Source of the DNA: an uncultured Porphyromonadaceae bacterium
Lineage (GTDB): Bacteria; Bacteroidota; Bacteroidia; Bacteroidales; Muribaculaceae
Direction of reading: 5' to 3'
NCBI GenBank assembly: GCA_937921035.1
Contig: CALEUL010000060.1
Location: 141,502 to 205,501 of the forward strand
Length of the DNA stretch: 64,000 nt
This document shows, piece after piece, positions 7,982 to 16,795 of this stretch (position 1 is the stretch's first letter; every line of letters starts with the position of its first letter). The notes under the pieces are model-generated. The model saw only the letters and a list, made by a program, of their open reading frames with translations, did no database searches and was not told the DNA's origin. The position numbers were made by a program, and so were the translations under genes.

Positions 7982-9841
7982 TCATTCGGAAGGTTTGCGG
8001 AGCAGTACGAGTGCCGTGTTCGATGCTTTCTCCACATCTTTCACGGCCTCGTTCCATGCGGAGGCTTCGTCGGGTGCGGCATTTTCGCGCCGCTGATGTA
8101 GAGCGGCCGTGCAGCGGACGGTACTGCCGTGTCCGGCGCTGTATGTTACATGGCCTTCAAACCAAGGATTGTCGACGGTGACGGTGCGTGGAAGTCCGTC
8201 GGCTACATAGCCTTGGGGAATTTCGATGAGAATATCGGATTCTACCGGCAGGAAATCGCTGCAATCGACGGGCAGTCTGCGCTTGCGGGCGTCGACAGTG
8301 GCGATCTGAGCCATACGCAGGGGGCGTGGCATGACATAAAGCCGTGAGCGGGCCGAGACAGCCCTCACGGCTTCGTTGTCGCAGATTGAGGCTGCAATTG
8401 ACGAGGTGTCGGCGTCGTAGACCGGAGAGGGTAAAAGTTCGGCATTATCGATGGTGATGCTCTTGCGTCCCATAGCCAGAAAAGCCGCGAGAACCTGAGA
8501 GCGTCGCGTGGCGTTGATTCCGGACATGATCGACTCGATCATGCACCGCCATACGCCGCTCATGTCGTAGCGCATGGGGCCGCGCAGCGCCGTTCCGTCG
8601 ATTTCCATGCTACCGGTCTGTCGGAGAACGCTTTGAGAAGGACAGGGGGCGCAGACGTTGGCGAGAATAAACGTGTCGCCGTTCTCAATCATGCACTCCT
8701 GACCGGCGATAGAAGGCGGCACGAATCCGCGCGGAGCAAACGAGGTAGTGCCGTCAATGTAAACAATGCTGTCGCTCACGACAGCCGCGGCAATCATATG
8801 GTTGGCGGAGCCCAGACTCGGCCGTGCGCTGAAAGGCGCCGGAACAGCGCCTTTTGTTCCGACCCAAACACGCCGACCGTCGATGCCGACAGCGCGAAGA
8901 AGCGCGCAGATGAGATTGGCCGAACCCTTGCAGTCGCCGTATCGCTTGGCTAATACTTCGGAAGCGGGCGAGGGCTTGTGGGCCAGTTCGCCATACTCGA
9001 TGGCTACATAGCGTATGTTCTCGCGCACCCAGCGGGCAACCGCATCGATACGGGCCAAAGTGTCTGGTCCCGCTTCGGCGGCAAGACGCGCGGCCAGCCC
9101 CGCGATTTCGGCGTCCGGCGTGTCGAGCGGCTCGAGTTTGACGCGCAGATAGGCGTAGAGTTCACTGAGGTCGGCAAAAGCGGCATTGACCCGCACCATC
9201 GGGATGCAGACGGCGGCTTCGGGCATCAACGGTTCGCGACTGAGGGCCTCCACGCTGTCGACGGTTACAATGACAGTAACATTGCCTTTGGCGTCGACTT
9301 CGCGTGTAGTCTTTTCGCGTCCTGTGGCGTTGAGGATGTCAACAGTCACCATTTCGGCGACTTCGGCGGGAATATGCACGGACACCTGCTCGCGGGCGAT
9401 GTCATAGAGCGACGATGTCAGCATTATGTCGTCAATAAATTCGGGACTCGCGTACGAAACCTGAAAGCGGGCCTGCGATTTTTTTCCAGGTTTCACCTCG
9501 ACCGGAAGCAGACATGCGCGTGTTCCGGAGTAGAAGATGTCACCGTCTTCCCATGCGCGGTACCGAGGCTTGCCTCCGGTAGCACTTGCATTGTCAACCG
9601 TGGAGTTGCGGTCGTAGAAAGTCACAAGCAGGCCCATATCGTGGACACGGCGCGCCGTCATGGTATAATCCTGCGATACTTTTGCGCCGGAGACACGGCC
9701 GTCGCGCGCGTTCAGCCGACATGTTACAGTGCGTTCGGCGATAAAAATATTATCGTCGGACGAAGTGGCGCAGACAGCCGCCGCGAGCATTCCCAGGAGA
9801 ATCAGCAGAACAGAAAAGCGCTTCAAGGACTTAGGATTCAA
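7982..9841 (-). CDS. DUF3857/transglutaminase exported protein, triad present
   Basis: A 619-residue exported protein with an N-terminal signal (about 1-25), a DUF3857-like beta domain (30-220) and a transglutaminase core (about 255-400). Cys304 in RYGDCKGSA, His348 in SANHMIA and Asp363 in VYIDGT form the expected catalytic triad. The C-terminal 200 residues form a DUF3858-like beta domain. Proteins of this architecture are common in Bacteroidetes and their substrates are unknown. Here it is the first gene of a pair with a homologue that seems to have lost the active site, which suggests a complex of an active and an inactive subunit (inference). A -7 box TATGTTTG (minus, 9887-9894) lies about 46 bases upstream. 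Confidence 0.8.
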   Translation of the reverse strand: MNPKSLKRFSVLLILLGMLAAAVCATSSDDNIFIAERTVTCRLNARDGRVSGAKVSQDYTMTARRVHDMGLLVTFYDRNSTVDNASATGGKPRYRAWEDGDIFYSGTRACLLPVEVKPGKKSQARFQVSYASPEFIDDIMLTSSLYDIAREQVSVHIPAEVAEMVTVDILNATGREKTTREVDAKGNVTVIVTVDSVEALSREPLMPEAAVCIPMVRVNAAFADLSELYAYLRVKLEPLDTPDAEIAGLAARLAAEAGPDTLARIDAVARWVRENIRYVAIEYGELAHKPSPASEVLAKRYGDCKGSANLICALLRAVGIDGRRVWVGTKGAVPAPFSARPSLGSANHMIAAAVVSDSIVYIDGTTSFAPRGFVPPSIAGQECMIENGDTFILANVCAPCPSQSVLRQTGSMEIDGTALRGPMRYDMSGVWRCMIESIMSGINATRRSQVLAAFLAMGRKSITIDNAELLPSPVYDADTSSIAASICDNEAVRAVSARSRLYVMPRPLRMAQIATVDARKRRLPVDCSDFLPVESDILIEIPQGYVADGLPRTVTVDNPWFEGHVTYSAGHGSTVRCTAALHQRRENAAPDEASAWNEAVKDVEKASNTALVLLRKPSE

Positions 9842-9886
9842 TGGTATTAAAGGCAGATTTAAGAAATTTCAACAGTTATTTATCTG

Positions 9887-9894
9887 CAAACATA
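9887..9894 (-). promoter_or_regulatory. -7 promoter box for the transglutaminase pair
   Basis: TATGTTTG on the minus strand in the AT-rich 213-base gap 9842-10054. No other feature is visible in this gap. Confidence 0.55.
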
Positions 9895-10054
9895 CGAATA
9901 AATTTTAAAATTTTACACTCTGCGAGAAAAAACATAGCAGATGTCAGTAAAAAAAACGGGGCGAAAGAGTCGCACAAAAAAATTCACAAAGCCCTGCAAG
10001 GTATTATAAGTATTTTTCGCGATTTTAAACGCAGCCGCTGCCTATACGCTACTT

Positions 10055-12577
10055 TTAAATGTACCGACCAGTGAGGCTTGCGGGATTGACGGCAATTTGG
10101 GCTGGGGTGCCGGTGGCTACGATTGTGCCTCCGGCCTCGCCGCCGCCGGGGCCCATGTCTATCACCCAGTCGGCATTACGGATAATTTCAAGGTCATGCT
10201 CGATGATAACGATTGTGGCTCCCTGGTCTATAAGGTGCCTGAACACACGCAAAAGCGTGCGCACGTCAAGCGGATGCAGACCTATCGACGGTTCGTCGAA
10301 CACGAAAAGCGAGTCGTGCTGCATGCGCCCCATCTCCGAGGCCAGTTTCAGACGTTGCGCCTCGCCGCCCGACAGTCTCGGAGTGGCCTCGCCAAGAGTG
10401 AGATAGCCCAGGCCAAGGTGCTCAAGCGTGCTCAGACGGGCACACACACTGCGATTGTCGGCCATAAGACCTATAGCGTCCGATATGTCTTTTTCCATAA
10501 GTCGCGGCAACGGGAAACTCTCGCCGGCCTTGTTGGTGAGCCGCACGGAATATGCCTCTCGGGCATAACGGGAGCCTCGGCACTCTGGACACGAAATGTC
10601 CACGTCGGGAAGAAACTGCACATCAAGATTAACGGTACCTGTACCGTCGCACACGGGACAACGTAGGCTGCCTGTATTGTAGGAGAAATCTCCGGCTTTG
10701 TAACCTGCCTCTCTGGCTGCCGGTGTTTTAGCGTAAATTTTGCGCAGATCGTCGTGGATGTTGGCGTAGGTGGCTACGGTGGAACGCACGTTGGCGCCTA
10801 TCGGGGTTGAATCTATAAGTTTCACATTGGCGATTCCGCCGGCATCGAGGCTCCGGACAGTCGGAGGCAGATTATGTCCGTTTGTCAGCGACTGCAAACC
10901 GGCCACAAGGCACTCAAGCACCATCGTTGTCTTTCCCGAACCCGAGACTCCGGTAATAACCGTCATCCGCCCCTTTGGAATAGCCACATCGAGAGGCTTC
11001 ACTGTATGTACGGTATTCGTCTGCATCCGTATGGTACCGTTTGCAAAAATCTCGTCTGAAGGCACCTCGGGCAGAATCCGGGTATGCTCCCTGCCGGCCA
11101 GAAAAGGACCTGTCAACGAGTCCGGGTTGTCCTCGATCTCGGCTATGGTACCCGTGGCAATCACATTGCCTCCGTCGCTTCCGGCTCCAGGACCCATCTC
11201 TATCATCCAGTCGGCATCGCGGAGAATTTCAACGTCATGGTCGACAAGGACCACCGAGTTGCCGTCGCGCACAAGGTCGTGCATCACCCCCTTTAGGCCC
11301 TGTATATTGGCAGGATGCAGACCTATGGAAGGCTCGTCGAGCACATACAGCACTCCGGTTGTGCGGTTGCGCACTACACGGGCAAGCTGCATGCGCTGGC
11401 GTTCACCGGTAGACAGTGTGGAGGCGGCACGGTCGAGAGTGATATACGACAGACCGAGGTCCATCAACCGCCGGGCCGCCACATCGAAAGACTCCACAAT
11501 GCTGGCCGCCATAGGCCGCATATCCTCAGGAAGCATGCCGGGTACAGAATCCACCCACCGCAGACACTCTCCGAGGGTCATCTCACAAACTTTGTCGAGG
11601 CTCTTGCCGCCGATACGCGGAGCACATGCTGCTTCCGACAGACGCGTACCGTGGCATGAGGGGCATACATCGGCGTGCAGGAATTTCTCGACACGCTTCA
11701 TGCCTTTGTCGTCCTTCACCTTCGAGAGCGCGTTCAGCACGGAATTTTCCGGGCTGTAGTATGTAAAGTCGAGGGGTACCGCCATACCTCCGTTCTTGGG
11801 TTTGTATAATATATGGTGCTTCTCCATAGGGCTGTTGAACACGATGTCGCGTTCCTTGTCGGTAAGGTCCTTGAAGGGAACATCGGTGCGCACACCCATC
11901 GTGCCGACAACATCGCTCATCAGCGACCACATCAGCGAATTCCACGGTGCCACAGCGCCTTGCTCAATGCTAAGATTCTCGTCGGGCACAAGCGTCGCAG
12001 GGTCTACGTTCATCACAGTGCCCGTACCGCCGCATTTCTTGCAGGCGCCGGTGCTGTTGAAAGAAAGATCCTCGGCCGAGGGCGCGTAGAAATGATTTCC
12101 GCATGCCTCGCAGACAAGTTCCTTCTCGGCGGCAACTTCAATCGTGGGCTTATGGTAATGTCCGCACTTGGGACACCGGTGTTCGGCCAGACGCGAAAAC
12201 ATAAGCCGCAGGCTGTTCAACAGTTCGGTACCGGTGCCGAAAGTCGAGCGTATGCCCGGCACAGCCGGACGCTGATGCAGGGCGATCGCCGCAGGAACAT
12301 ACAGCACCTCGTCGACCTGTGCCGCCTGCGACATTGCAATCTTGTAGCGGATAAAAGTCGACAGCGATTCAAGATAGCGCCGCGAACCCTCCGCATAAAG
12401 CACGCCAAGGGCGAGCGACGATTTGCCCGAGCCTGACACTCCCGCGATAGCCGTGATGCAGTTCAAGGGAACATCGACGTCGACATTCCGTAGATTATGC
12501 ACACGGGCCCCGCGCACAATTATCTGTGCCGGAGCCTCGTGCCGTATACTCGGTTCCGATTTATCAATCAGCGCCAT
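10055..12577 (-). CDS. Short UvrA paralogue (UvrA2 type) lacking the UvrB-binding domain
   Basis: An 840-residue ABC ATPase of the UvrA family. It has two ATPase heads: Walker A GVSGSGKS at 46-53 and GVSGSGKT in the second half, signatures LSTGERQRMQLA and LSGGEAQRLKLA, and Walker B motifs YVLDEPS and FVFDEPS. CxxC zinc modules include CPKCG, CKKCGGTG, CPSCHGTR and CPVCDGTG. Canonical UvrA has about 940 residues. Here the first zinc module runs almost directly into FYAPSAEDLSFNS, where canonical UvrA holds the UvrB-binding domain, so it probably cannot load UvrB. Such proteins are often linked to tolerance of DNA-binding drugs. It starts 10 bases inside the aldo/keto reductase remnant and probably depends on that gene's promoter. 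Confidence 0.88.
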   Translation of the reverse strand: MALIDKSEPSIRHEAPAQIIVRGARVHNLRNVDVDVPLNCITAIAGVSGSGKSSLALGVLYAEGSRRYLESLSTFIRYKIAMSQAAQVDEVLYVPAAIALHQRPAVPGIRSTFGTGTELLNSLRLMFSRLAEHRCPKCGHYHKPTIEVAAEKELVCEACGNHFYAPSAEDLSFNSTGACKKCGGTGTVMNVDPATLVPDENLSIEQGAVAPWNSLMWSLMSDVVGTMGVRTDVPFKDLTDKERDIVFNSPMEKHHILYKPKNGGMAVPLDFTYYSPENSVLNALSKVKDDKGMKRVEKFLHADVCPSCHGTRLSEAACAPRIGGKSLDKVCEMTLGECLRWVDSVPGMLPEDMRPMAASIVESFDVAARRLMDLGLSYITLDRAASTLSTGERQRMQLARVVRNRTTGVLYVLDEPSIGLHPANIQGLKGVMHDLVRDGNSVVLVDHDVEILRDADWMIEMGPGAGSDGGNVIATGTIAEIEDNPDSLTGPFLAGREHTRILPEVPSDEIFANGTIRMQTNTVHTVKPLDVAIPKGRMTVITGVSGSGKTTMVLECLVAGLQSLTNGHNLPPTVRSLDAGGIANVKLIDSTPIGANVRSTVATYANIHDDLRKIYAKTPAAREAGYKAGDFSYNTGSLRCPVCDGTGTVNLDVQFLPDVDISCPECRGSRYAREAYSVRLTNKAGESFPLPRLMEKDISDAIGLMADNRSVCARLSTLEHLGLGYLTLGEATPRLSGGEAQRLKLASEMGRMQHDSLFVFDEPSIGLHPLDVRTLLRVFRHLIDQGATIVIIEHDLEIIRNADWVIDMGPGGGEAGGTIVATGTPAQIAVNPASLTGRYI

Positions 12578-12732
12578 CCCATAAACATCTTCACCACCTC
12601 GGGGTCGTGATGGTCGAAGAACAGACTCTTACCTGTATCGAGTTTTGCTATTTCGGCCATATCATCGGCGGTCAGTTCAAAGTCAAGAATTACAACGCCG
12701 TTGCTCAATGTAACTGTTTTCATCTTTTCCAT
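12568..12732 (-). pseudogene. Aldo/keto reductase remnant with large in-frame internal deletion
   Basis: A 54-residue open frame. Its first 14 residues (MEKMKTVTLSNGVV) match the N-terminus of Bacteroidales 2,5-diketo-gluconate-type aldo/keto reductases. The rest (DFELTADDMAEIAKLDT, then FFDHHDPEVVK) matches their extreme C-terminus. Roughly 220 residues, including the catalytic tetrad and NADP site, are absent, and the two ends are joined in frame. A full enzyme has about 270-290 residues. The frame keeps a good promoter (TAATTTTG, minus, 12757-12764, 25 bases before the ATG) and overlaps the start of the UvrA-like gene by 10 bases, so it may survive as a translated leader. The assignment rests on remembered family sequence, not a search. 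Confidence 0.65.
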
Positions 12733-12756
12733 CTATATGTTAGTTTTTCTCTGCGA

Positions 12757-12764
12757 CAAAATTA
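12757..12764 (-). promoter_or_regulatory. -7 promoter box for the reductase remnant and UvrA-like gene
   Basis: TAATTTTG on the minus strand, 25 bases upstream of the remnant's ATG. It is the only convincing promoter before the UvrA-like gene. Confidence 0.6.
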
Positions 12765-12829
12765 ACAACGCACCGCCGAAAAAGTGTTGTACGAAACACG
12801 GATTTTACAGCCAATATTACAGATTGGCG

Positions 12830-13213
12830 TCATGAAGCAAGCCTGTGGCCGGCATACAGCATCACAAATCCGGCAGCGACACTCGCCAGCAGGTAGCCGA
12901 AAGCCATCAGGGCATGCGTTGCAGAGTGAGTGAAAAGAAGATAGTTCTCGTTGATGAACGTAGAGAACGTTGTAAACCCGCCGCAGAAGCCTACTGTAAG
13001 CAACAGGCGCAGTTCGGGATTCATCAACGAGCCACGGTCGAAAATTCCATATAGCAGTCCTATGATGAAGCAACCCGCCACATTTACGGCAAAAGTACCC
13101 CAGGGAAACAATGCATGCGGCACCATCGACTGAATCCAGCGGCTGCAAAGAAAGCGGCAGGCGCCACCCAGACCACTGCCGATAAAAACCGCCAAAACAC
13201 TAATCCAGCTCAT
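12830..13213 (-). CDS. crcB: Fluoride channel CrcB/FluC
   Basis: A 127-residue inner-membrane protein with four hydrophobic segments. Family motifs are all present: GSGLGGACRFLCSRW near the N-terminus, FPWGTFAVNVAGCFIIG in the middle and GFCGGFTTFSTFINE after residue 70. As in the family it should work as a dual-topology dimer that lets fluoride leave the cell. A -7 box lies at 13320-13328 on the minus strand, giving a leader of about 100 bases that contains a small upstream ORF. I looked for a fluoride riboswitch in that leader and did not find its consensus. The gene is divergent from speA. Confidence 0.95.
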   Translation of the reverse strand: MSWISVLAVFIGSGLGGACRFLCSRWIQSMVPHALFPWGTFAVNVAGCFIIGLLYGIFDRGSLMNPELRLLLTVGFCGGFTTFSTFINENYLLFTHSATHALMAFGYLLASVAAGFVMLYAGHRLAS

Positions 13214-13259
13214 AATTCAACAATTGAACGGGTAATCCCATTTTGAACAGTGTGTTCAT
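13200..13259 (-). CDS. Possible leader peptide overlapping crcB start
   Basis: A 19-residue frame (MNTLFKMGLPVQLLNYELD, stop TAG) begins 46 bases before the crcB ATG and ends 14 bases inside crcB in another frame. It is preceded by AAAGGAG ending about 8 bases before its ATG, one of the few clean Shine-Dalgarno-like sites in the window. The overlap would allow translational coupling to crcB. It may still be chance; no homologue is known to me. Confidence 0.35.
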   Translation of the reverse strand: MNTLFKMGLPVQLLNYELD

Positions 13260-13319
13260 GCTCGGATCTCCTTTCAGTTATTCTTGACAATATTTAATAA
13301 CTCTCGGTATTTTCCTATG

Positions 13320-13328
13320 CAAAGGTAA
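13320..13328 (-). promoter_or_regulatory. -7 promoter box for crcB
   Basis: TACCTTTGC on the minus strand, about 107 bases upstream of the crcB ATG. Confidence 0.6.
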
Positions 13329-13391
13329 CTATTTTCCTTAAATAAATCCGTTTTTTAGTATCTGCGGTGGCAAAATGTCGTGGTTTTTCCC

Positions 13392-13399
13392 TAATTTTG
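13392..13399 (+). promoter_or_regulatory. -7 promoter box for speA, decides its start
   Basis: TAATTTTG lies 33 bases before the ATG at 13432. It is downstream of the in-frame ATG at 13375, which therefore cannot be in the transcript. Confidence 0.7.
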
Positions 13400-13431
13400 C
13401 AAAAGCTAATTTAAAACGCGTATACCATAAA

Positions 13432-15324
13432 ATGAGAAAATGGCGCATTGAGGACAGCGAGGAGCTGTACAACATCCCCGGATGGGGCCGTAACTATTTC
13501 TCCGTTAACGAGAAAGGACATGTAATTGTAACGCCGCGACAGGATTGTGCCGCAGTCGACCTCAAAGATGTGATGGACGAACTGCAGATACGCGACGTTT
13601 CCGCTCCCGTTCTCCTACGCTTCCCCGACATACTCGACAACCGTATCGAAAAGATTTCCAACTGCTTCAAAGAAGCATCGAAGCAATATAACTACCAGGC
13701 ACAGAACTATATGATATACCCAATCAAGGTAAATCAGATGCGTCAGGTGGTGGAGGAAATCGTCAGCTACGGCAAAAAATTCAATATCGGTCTGGAGGCC
13801 GGTTCCAAACCCGAGCTACATGCCGTGCTCGCCACGAATATCGACGAGAACGCCCTGATTATCTGCAACGGTTACAAGGATGTGAACTACATCGAACTGG
13901 CACTGTTGGCTCAGAAAATGGGTCGACGCATATATCTGGTGGTGGAGAAGCTGAACGAGCTTCGCATGATTGCCGATATCGCCAAACGTCTTAAGGTGCG
14001 TCCCAACCTGGGTATACGCATCAAACTGTCGCAGACGGGCAGCGGAAAATGGAGCGAGAGCGGAGGCGACCAGAGCAAATTCGGCCTTAACTCCTCGGAG
14101 TTGCTCGAAGCCATCGATTTCCTCGACCGCCGCGACATGAAGGACTGCCTCAAACTGATACATTTCCACATCGGCAGCCAGATTAACAAGATACGCGTTA
14201 TCAAGAATGCGCTGCGCGAGGCAACACAGTTCTTCGTGCAGCTGTCTAAACTCGGTTTCGACATCGATTTCATCGACATTGGCGGCGGCCTTGGCGTCGA
14301 CTACGACGGTACACGCAGTTCGTCCAGCGAAAGCTCCATGAACTACTCCATCCGCGAATACGCCAACGACGCCGTATCGGCAGTGGTGGACGCATGCACC
14401 AAAAACGGTCTGCGCCAGCCTAATATAATCACCGAAAGCGGACGTTCGCTCACCGCACACCATTCCGTGCTGATTTTCGAAGTACTCGAAACAACACAGC
14501 TGCCAATATGGAAGGACAACGAAGAAATTGATTCCGGAGCACACGAACTGGCTCGCGAACTATACGATATATGGGACCGTCTCGACAGCGCACGCCTGTT
14601 CGAGAGCTGGCACGACGCCCTCCAGATACGCGAGGAAGCACTGGACCTTTTCAGCTTGGGTATGCTCGACCTCAAGACACGCGCACAAATCGAGAAACTG
14701 TTCTGGAGTATCGCACGCGAGGTTGGCGAGATAGCCTCATCCATGAAGCATACTCCCGAAGATCTGCGCAAGATTGCCAAGATGCTGCCCGACAAATACT
14801 TCTGCAACTTCTCCCTGTTCCAGAGCCTCCCCGACTCCTGGGCCATCGACCAGCTGTTCCCCATTGTACCCATTTCGCGCCTCGACGAGAAGCCCTCAAA
14901 AATGTGCACAATACAGGACATCACCTGCGACTCCGACGGTAAAATAGCCAACTTCATTTCGTCGTCAGGCACCGCTTCGGCGCTGCCTGTACATGCGCTC
15001 CGCCAGGGCGAAAGCTATTACATTGGCGTATTCCTCGTAGGCGCATACCAGGAAATCCTCGGCGACATGCACAACCTGTTCGGCGATACAAACGCCGTAC
15101 ACATAAGCGTTTACAAAGATCATTACGAGATTGACCAGATTATCGAGGGTGAATCTGTCGACGAAGTACTCGACTATGTACAGTACAGCCCCAAGAAACT
15201 GGTACGCAACCTCGAAACGTGGGTAACAGCTTCCATGAAGGCCGGAACAATCACACCCGAGGAAGGTCGCGACTTCATCAGCACCTACCGTTCGGGCCTG
15301 TTCGGATACACTTATTTAGAGTAA
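13432..15324 (+). CDS. speA: Biosynthetic arginine decarboxylase
   Basis: A 630-residue PLP enzyme that converts arginine to agmatine, the first step of polyamine synthesis by the agmatine route. The start MRKWRIEDSEELYNIPGW is typical of Bacteroidales SpeA; the longer frame from 13375 begins upstream of the promoter and is rejected. PLP-binding Lys99 lies in YPIKVNQ, the HIGSQ and DIGGGLGVDYDG motifs of the alanine-racemase-type barrel follow, and the C-terminal ITCDSDGK motif of the active site is present. The length is normal. truA follows 12 bases downstream and is probably co-transcribed. Confidence 0.96.
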   Translation: MRKWRIEDSEELYNIPGWGRNYFSVNEKGHVIVTPRQDCAAVDLKDVMDELQIRDVSAPVLLRFPDILDNRIEKISNCFKEASKQYNYQAQNYMIYPIKVNQMRQVVEEIVSYGKKFNIGLEAGSKPELHAVLATNIDENALIICNGYKDVNYIELALLAQKMGRRIYLVVEKLNELRMIADIAKRLKVRPNLGIRIKLSQTGSGKWSESGGDQSKFGLNSSELLEAIDFLDRRDMKDCLKLIHFHIGSQINKIRVIKNALREATQFFVQLSKLGFDIDFIDIGGGLGVDYDGTRSSSSESSMNYSIREYANDAVSAVVDACTKNGLRQPNIITESGRSLTAHHSVLIFEVLETTQLPIWKDNEEIDSGAHELARELYDIWDRLDSARLFESWHDALQIREEALDLFSLGMLDLKTRAQIEKLFWSIAREVGEIASSMKHTPEDLRKIAKMLPDKYFCNFSLFQSLPDSWAIDQLFPIVPISRLDEKPSKMCTIQDITCDSDGKIANFISSSGTASALPVHALRQGESYYIGVFLVGAYQEILGDMHNLFGDTNAVHISVYKDHYEIDQIIEGESVDEVLDYVQYSPKKLVRNLETWVTASMKAGTITPEEGRDFISTYRSGLFGYTYLE

Positions 15325-15336
15325 CCGATCACAGCC

Positions 15337-16086
15337 ATGCGGTTTTTCATGACACTGGCCTACCGCGGCGAGGCATTCCACGGGTGGCAGATTCAGCCCG
15401 GCGACCTCAGCGTGCAGGAAGTAATTGAAAAAGCATTGTCCACTCTCGCGCGCAAGCCCGTGGCACTCACTGGCGCCGGACGAACCGACGCCGGGGTGAA
15501 CGCTCACCGCATGACAGCGCACTTCGACTGGCCATGCCTGCCCGATGCGAACATGCTGCGAGCCCTAAACAGCCTGTGCGGACGCGACATTGCCATCTAC
15601 GATATCCGCCGCGTTGCCGACGACGCACACGCGCGTTTCGACGCCACTGCACGCACATACCGTTATTTTGTTACCACGGCAAAGAATCCTTTCGCCCGCG
15701 AACTGGCATGGAAAGCGCCCGCTGCACTCGATTTCGAAGCTATGAACAGGGCGGCCGCAATGCTCATTGGCAAGCGCGACTTCACGTCCTTCGCCAAACT
15801 GCATTCCGACGCACGCACAAACATATGCGACCTCCGCGAAGCCGCATGGCACCGCACCGACGCCGATTCGTGGTATTTTGAAATCACCGCCGACCGTTTT
15901 TTGCGCAACATGGTCCGTGCAGTTGTCGGTACACTGGCAGACGTAGGCCGCGGTAAAATGGCTCCGGAGGCAATTATGGACATTCTTGCACACAAAGACC
16001 GCTGCGCCGCAGGCACATCTATGCCCGCAGGAGCGCTCTTCCTCTGGAACGTGGAATATCCGGAATCATTATTCCGTACAAACTGA
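15337..16086 (+). CDS. truA: tRNA pseudouridine(38-40) synthase
   Basis: A 249-residue enzyme that isomerises uridines 38-40 in the tRNA anticodon arm. The catalytic Asp51 lies in GAGRTDAGVNA. The family's YRYFVTT, KRDFTSFAK and FLRNMVRAVVGTL motifs follow in order. The length is normal. It follows speA closely and precedes a DUF4294 gene on the same strand. Confidence 0.96.
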   Translation: MRFFMTLAYRGEAFHGWQIQPGDLSVQEVIEKALSTLARKPVALTGAGRTDAGVNAHRMTAHFDWPCLPDANMLRALNSLCGRDIAIYDIRRVADDAHARFDATARTYRYFVTTAKNPFARELAWKAPAALDFEAMNRAAAMLIGKRDFTSFAKLHSDARTNICDLREAAWHRTDADSWYFEITADRFLRNMVRAVVGTLADVGRGKMAPEAIMDILAHKDRCAAGTSMPAGALFLWNVEYPESLFRTN

Positions 16087-16146
16087 CACCACATCTTGTT
16101 TTAACCGTTGTTTCTGCAATATAGCGCAACTGCATTCGTTAGATAT

Positions 16147-16788
16147 ATGATGCAACGCATACTCTCCATATTACTTTTACTCCTGCTGACAGCCTCGGCC
16201 CGGGCCGTATCGCCCGAAGCGATGCGCGCCGAAGCCGAATCCACGCCCACCATCCAGCGTAACCCCTACCGTGGCTATTCCTGGCGCGTAGACGAGGAAG
16301 GCGATACCGTTCTTGTGGTGTTTCTGCGCGATGTTACGGTATATCCTCCAATGAAGTTCAAGAACAAGAAGCAGGAGGAATTCTACTGGCGAACCGTGCG
16401 CGATGTAAAGCTCACACTGCCCTACGCCAAGCTGATTGCCGAAACTATTGTTGAGACTTACGAATACATCGAGACCTTCGCCACGCAGAAAGAGCGCGAG
16501 GACTACCTCAAAAAAATGGAATCGTCCATATTCAATCAGTACAAACCAGTGCTGAAGCGCTTCTCCAAGCGTCAGGCAAAGGTACTTATAAAACTGATAC
16601 AGCGCGAAACGCATCAGAGCAGTTACGACATTGTAAAGGCATTTATGGGAACATTCCGCGCCACCTTCTGGCAGGGTTTCGGCAAGCTGTTCGGTGTGAG
16701 CCTGAAAAGTTCCTACAAACCCGAAAAAGACAAAAACGACGCGCTGCTGGAGCGCATAGCCCGCTGCGTGGAACAAGGTACAATCTGA
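16147..16788 (+). CDS. DUF4294 exported protein
   Basis: A 213-residue protein with a clear signal peptide (MMQRILSILLLLLLTASARA). The core matches DUF4294 as I remember it: GDTVLVVFLRDVTVYPPMKF, then FYWRTVRDVKLTLPYAKL, then a charged helical region and GTFRATFWQGFGKLFG. The function of the family is unknown. I prefer the ATG at 16147 over an in-frame TTG at 16108, which would put 13 unusual residues before the signal peptide. xerD starts 8 bases after its stop, so the two are co-transcribed; this neighbourhood suggests no clear role. Confidence 0.8.
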   Translation: MMQRILSILLLLLLTASARAVSPEAMRAEAESTPTIQRNPYRGYSWRVDEEGDTVLVVFLRDVTVYPPMKFKNKKQEEFYWRTVRDVKLTLPYAKLIAETIVETYEYIETFATQKEREDYLKKMESSIFNQYKPVLKRFSKRQAKVLIKLIQRETHQSSYDIVKAFMGTFRATFWQGFGKLFGVSLKSSYKPEKDKNDALLERIARCVEQGTI

Positions 16789-16795
16789 CGCGCCG

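Noticed and set aside
13214..13330. Fluoride riboswitch before crcB
   Set aside because: The conserved GGCGATGG-type start and TGATGACTCCT-like parts of the motif are absent from the leader.
13375..13431. Upstream start for speA adding 19 residues
   Set aside because: The -7 promoter box TAATTTTG lies inside this extension, and the added residues do not resemble SpeA.
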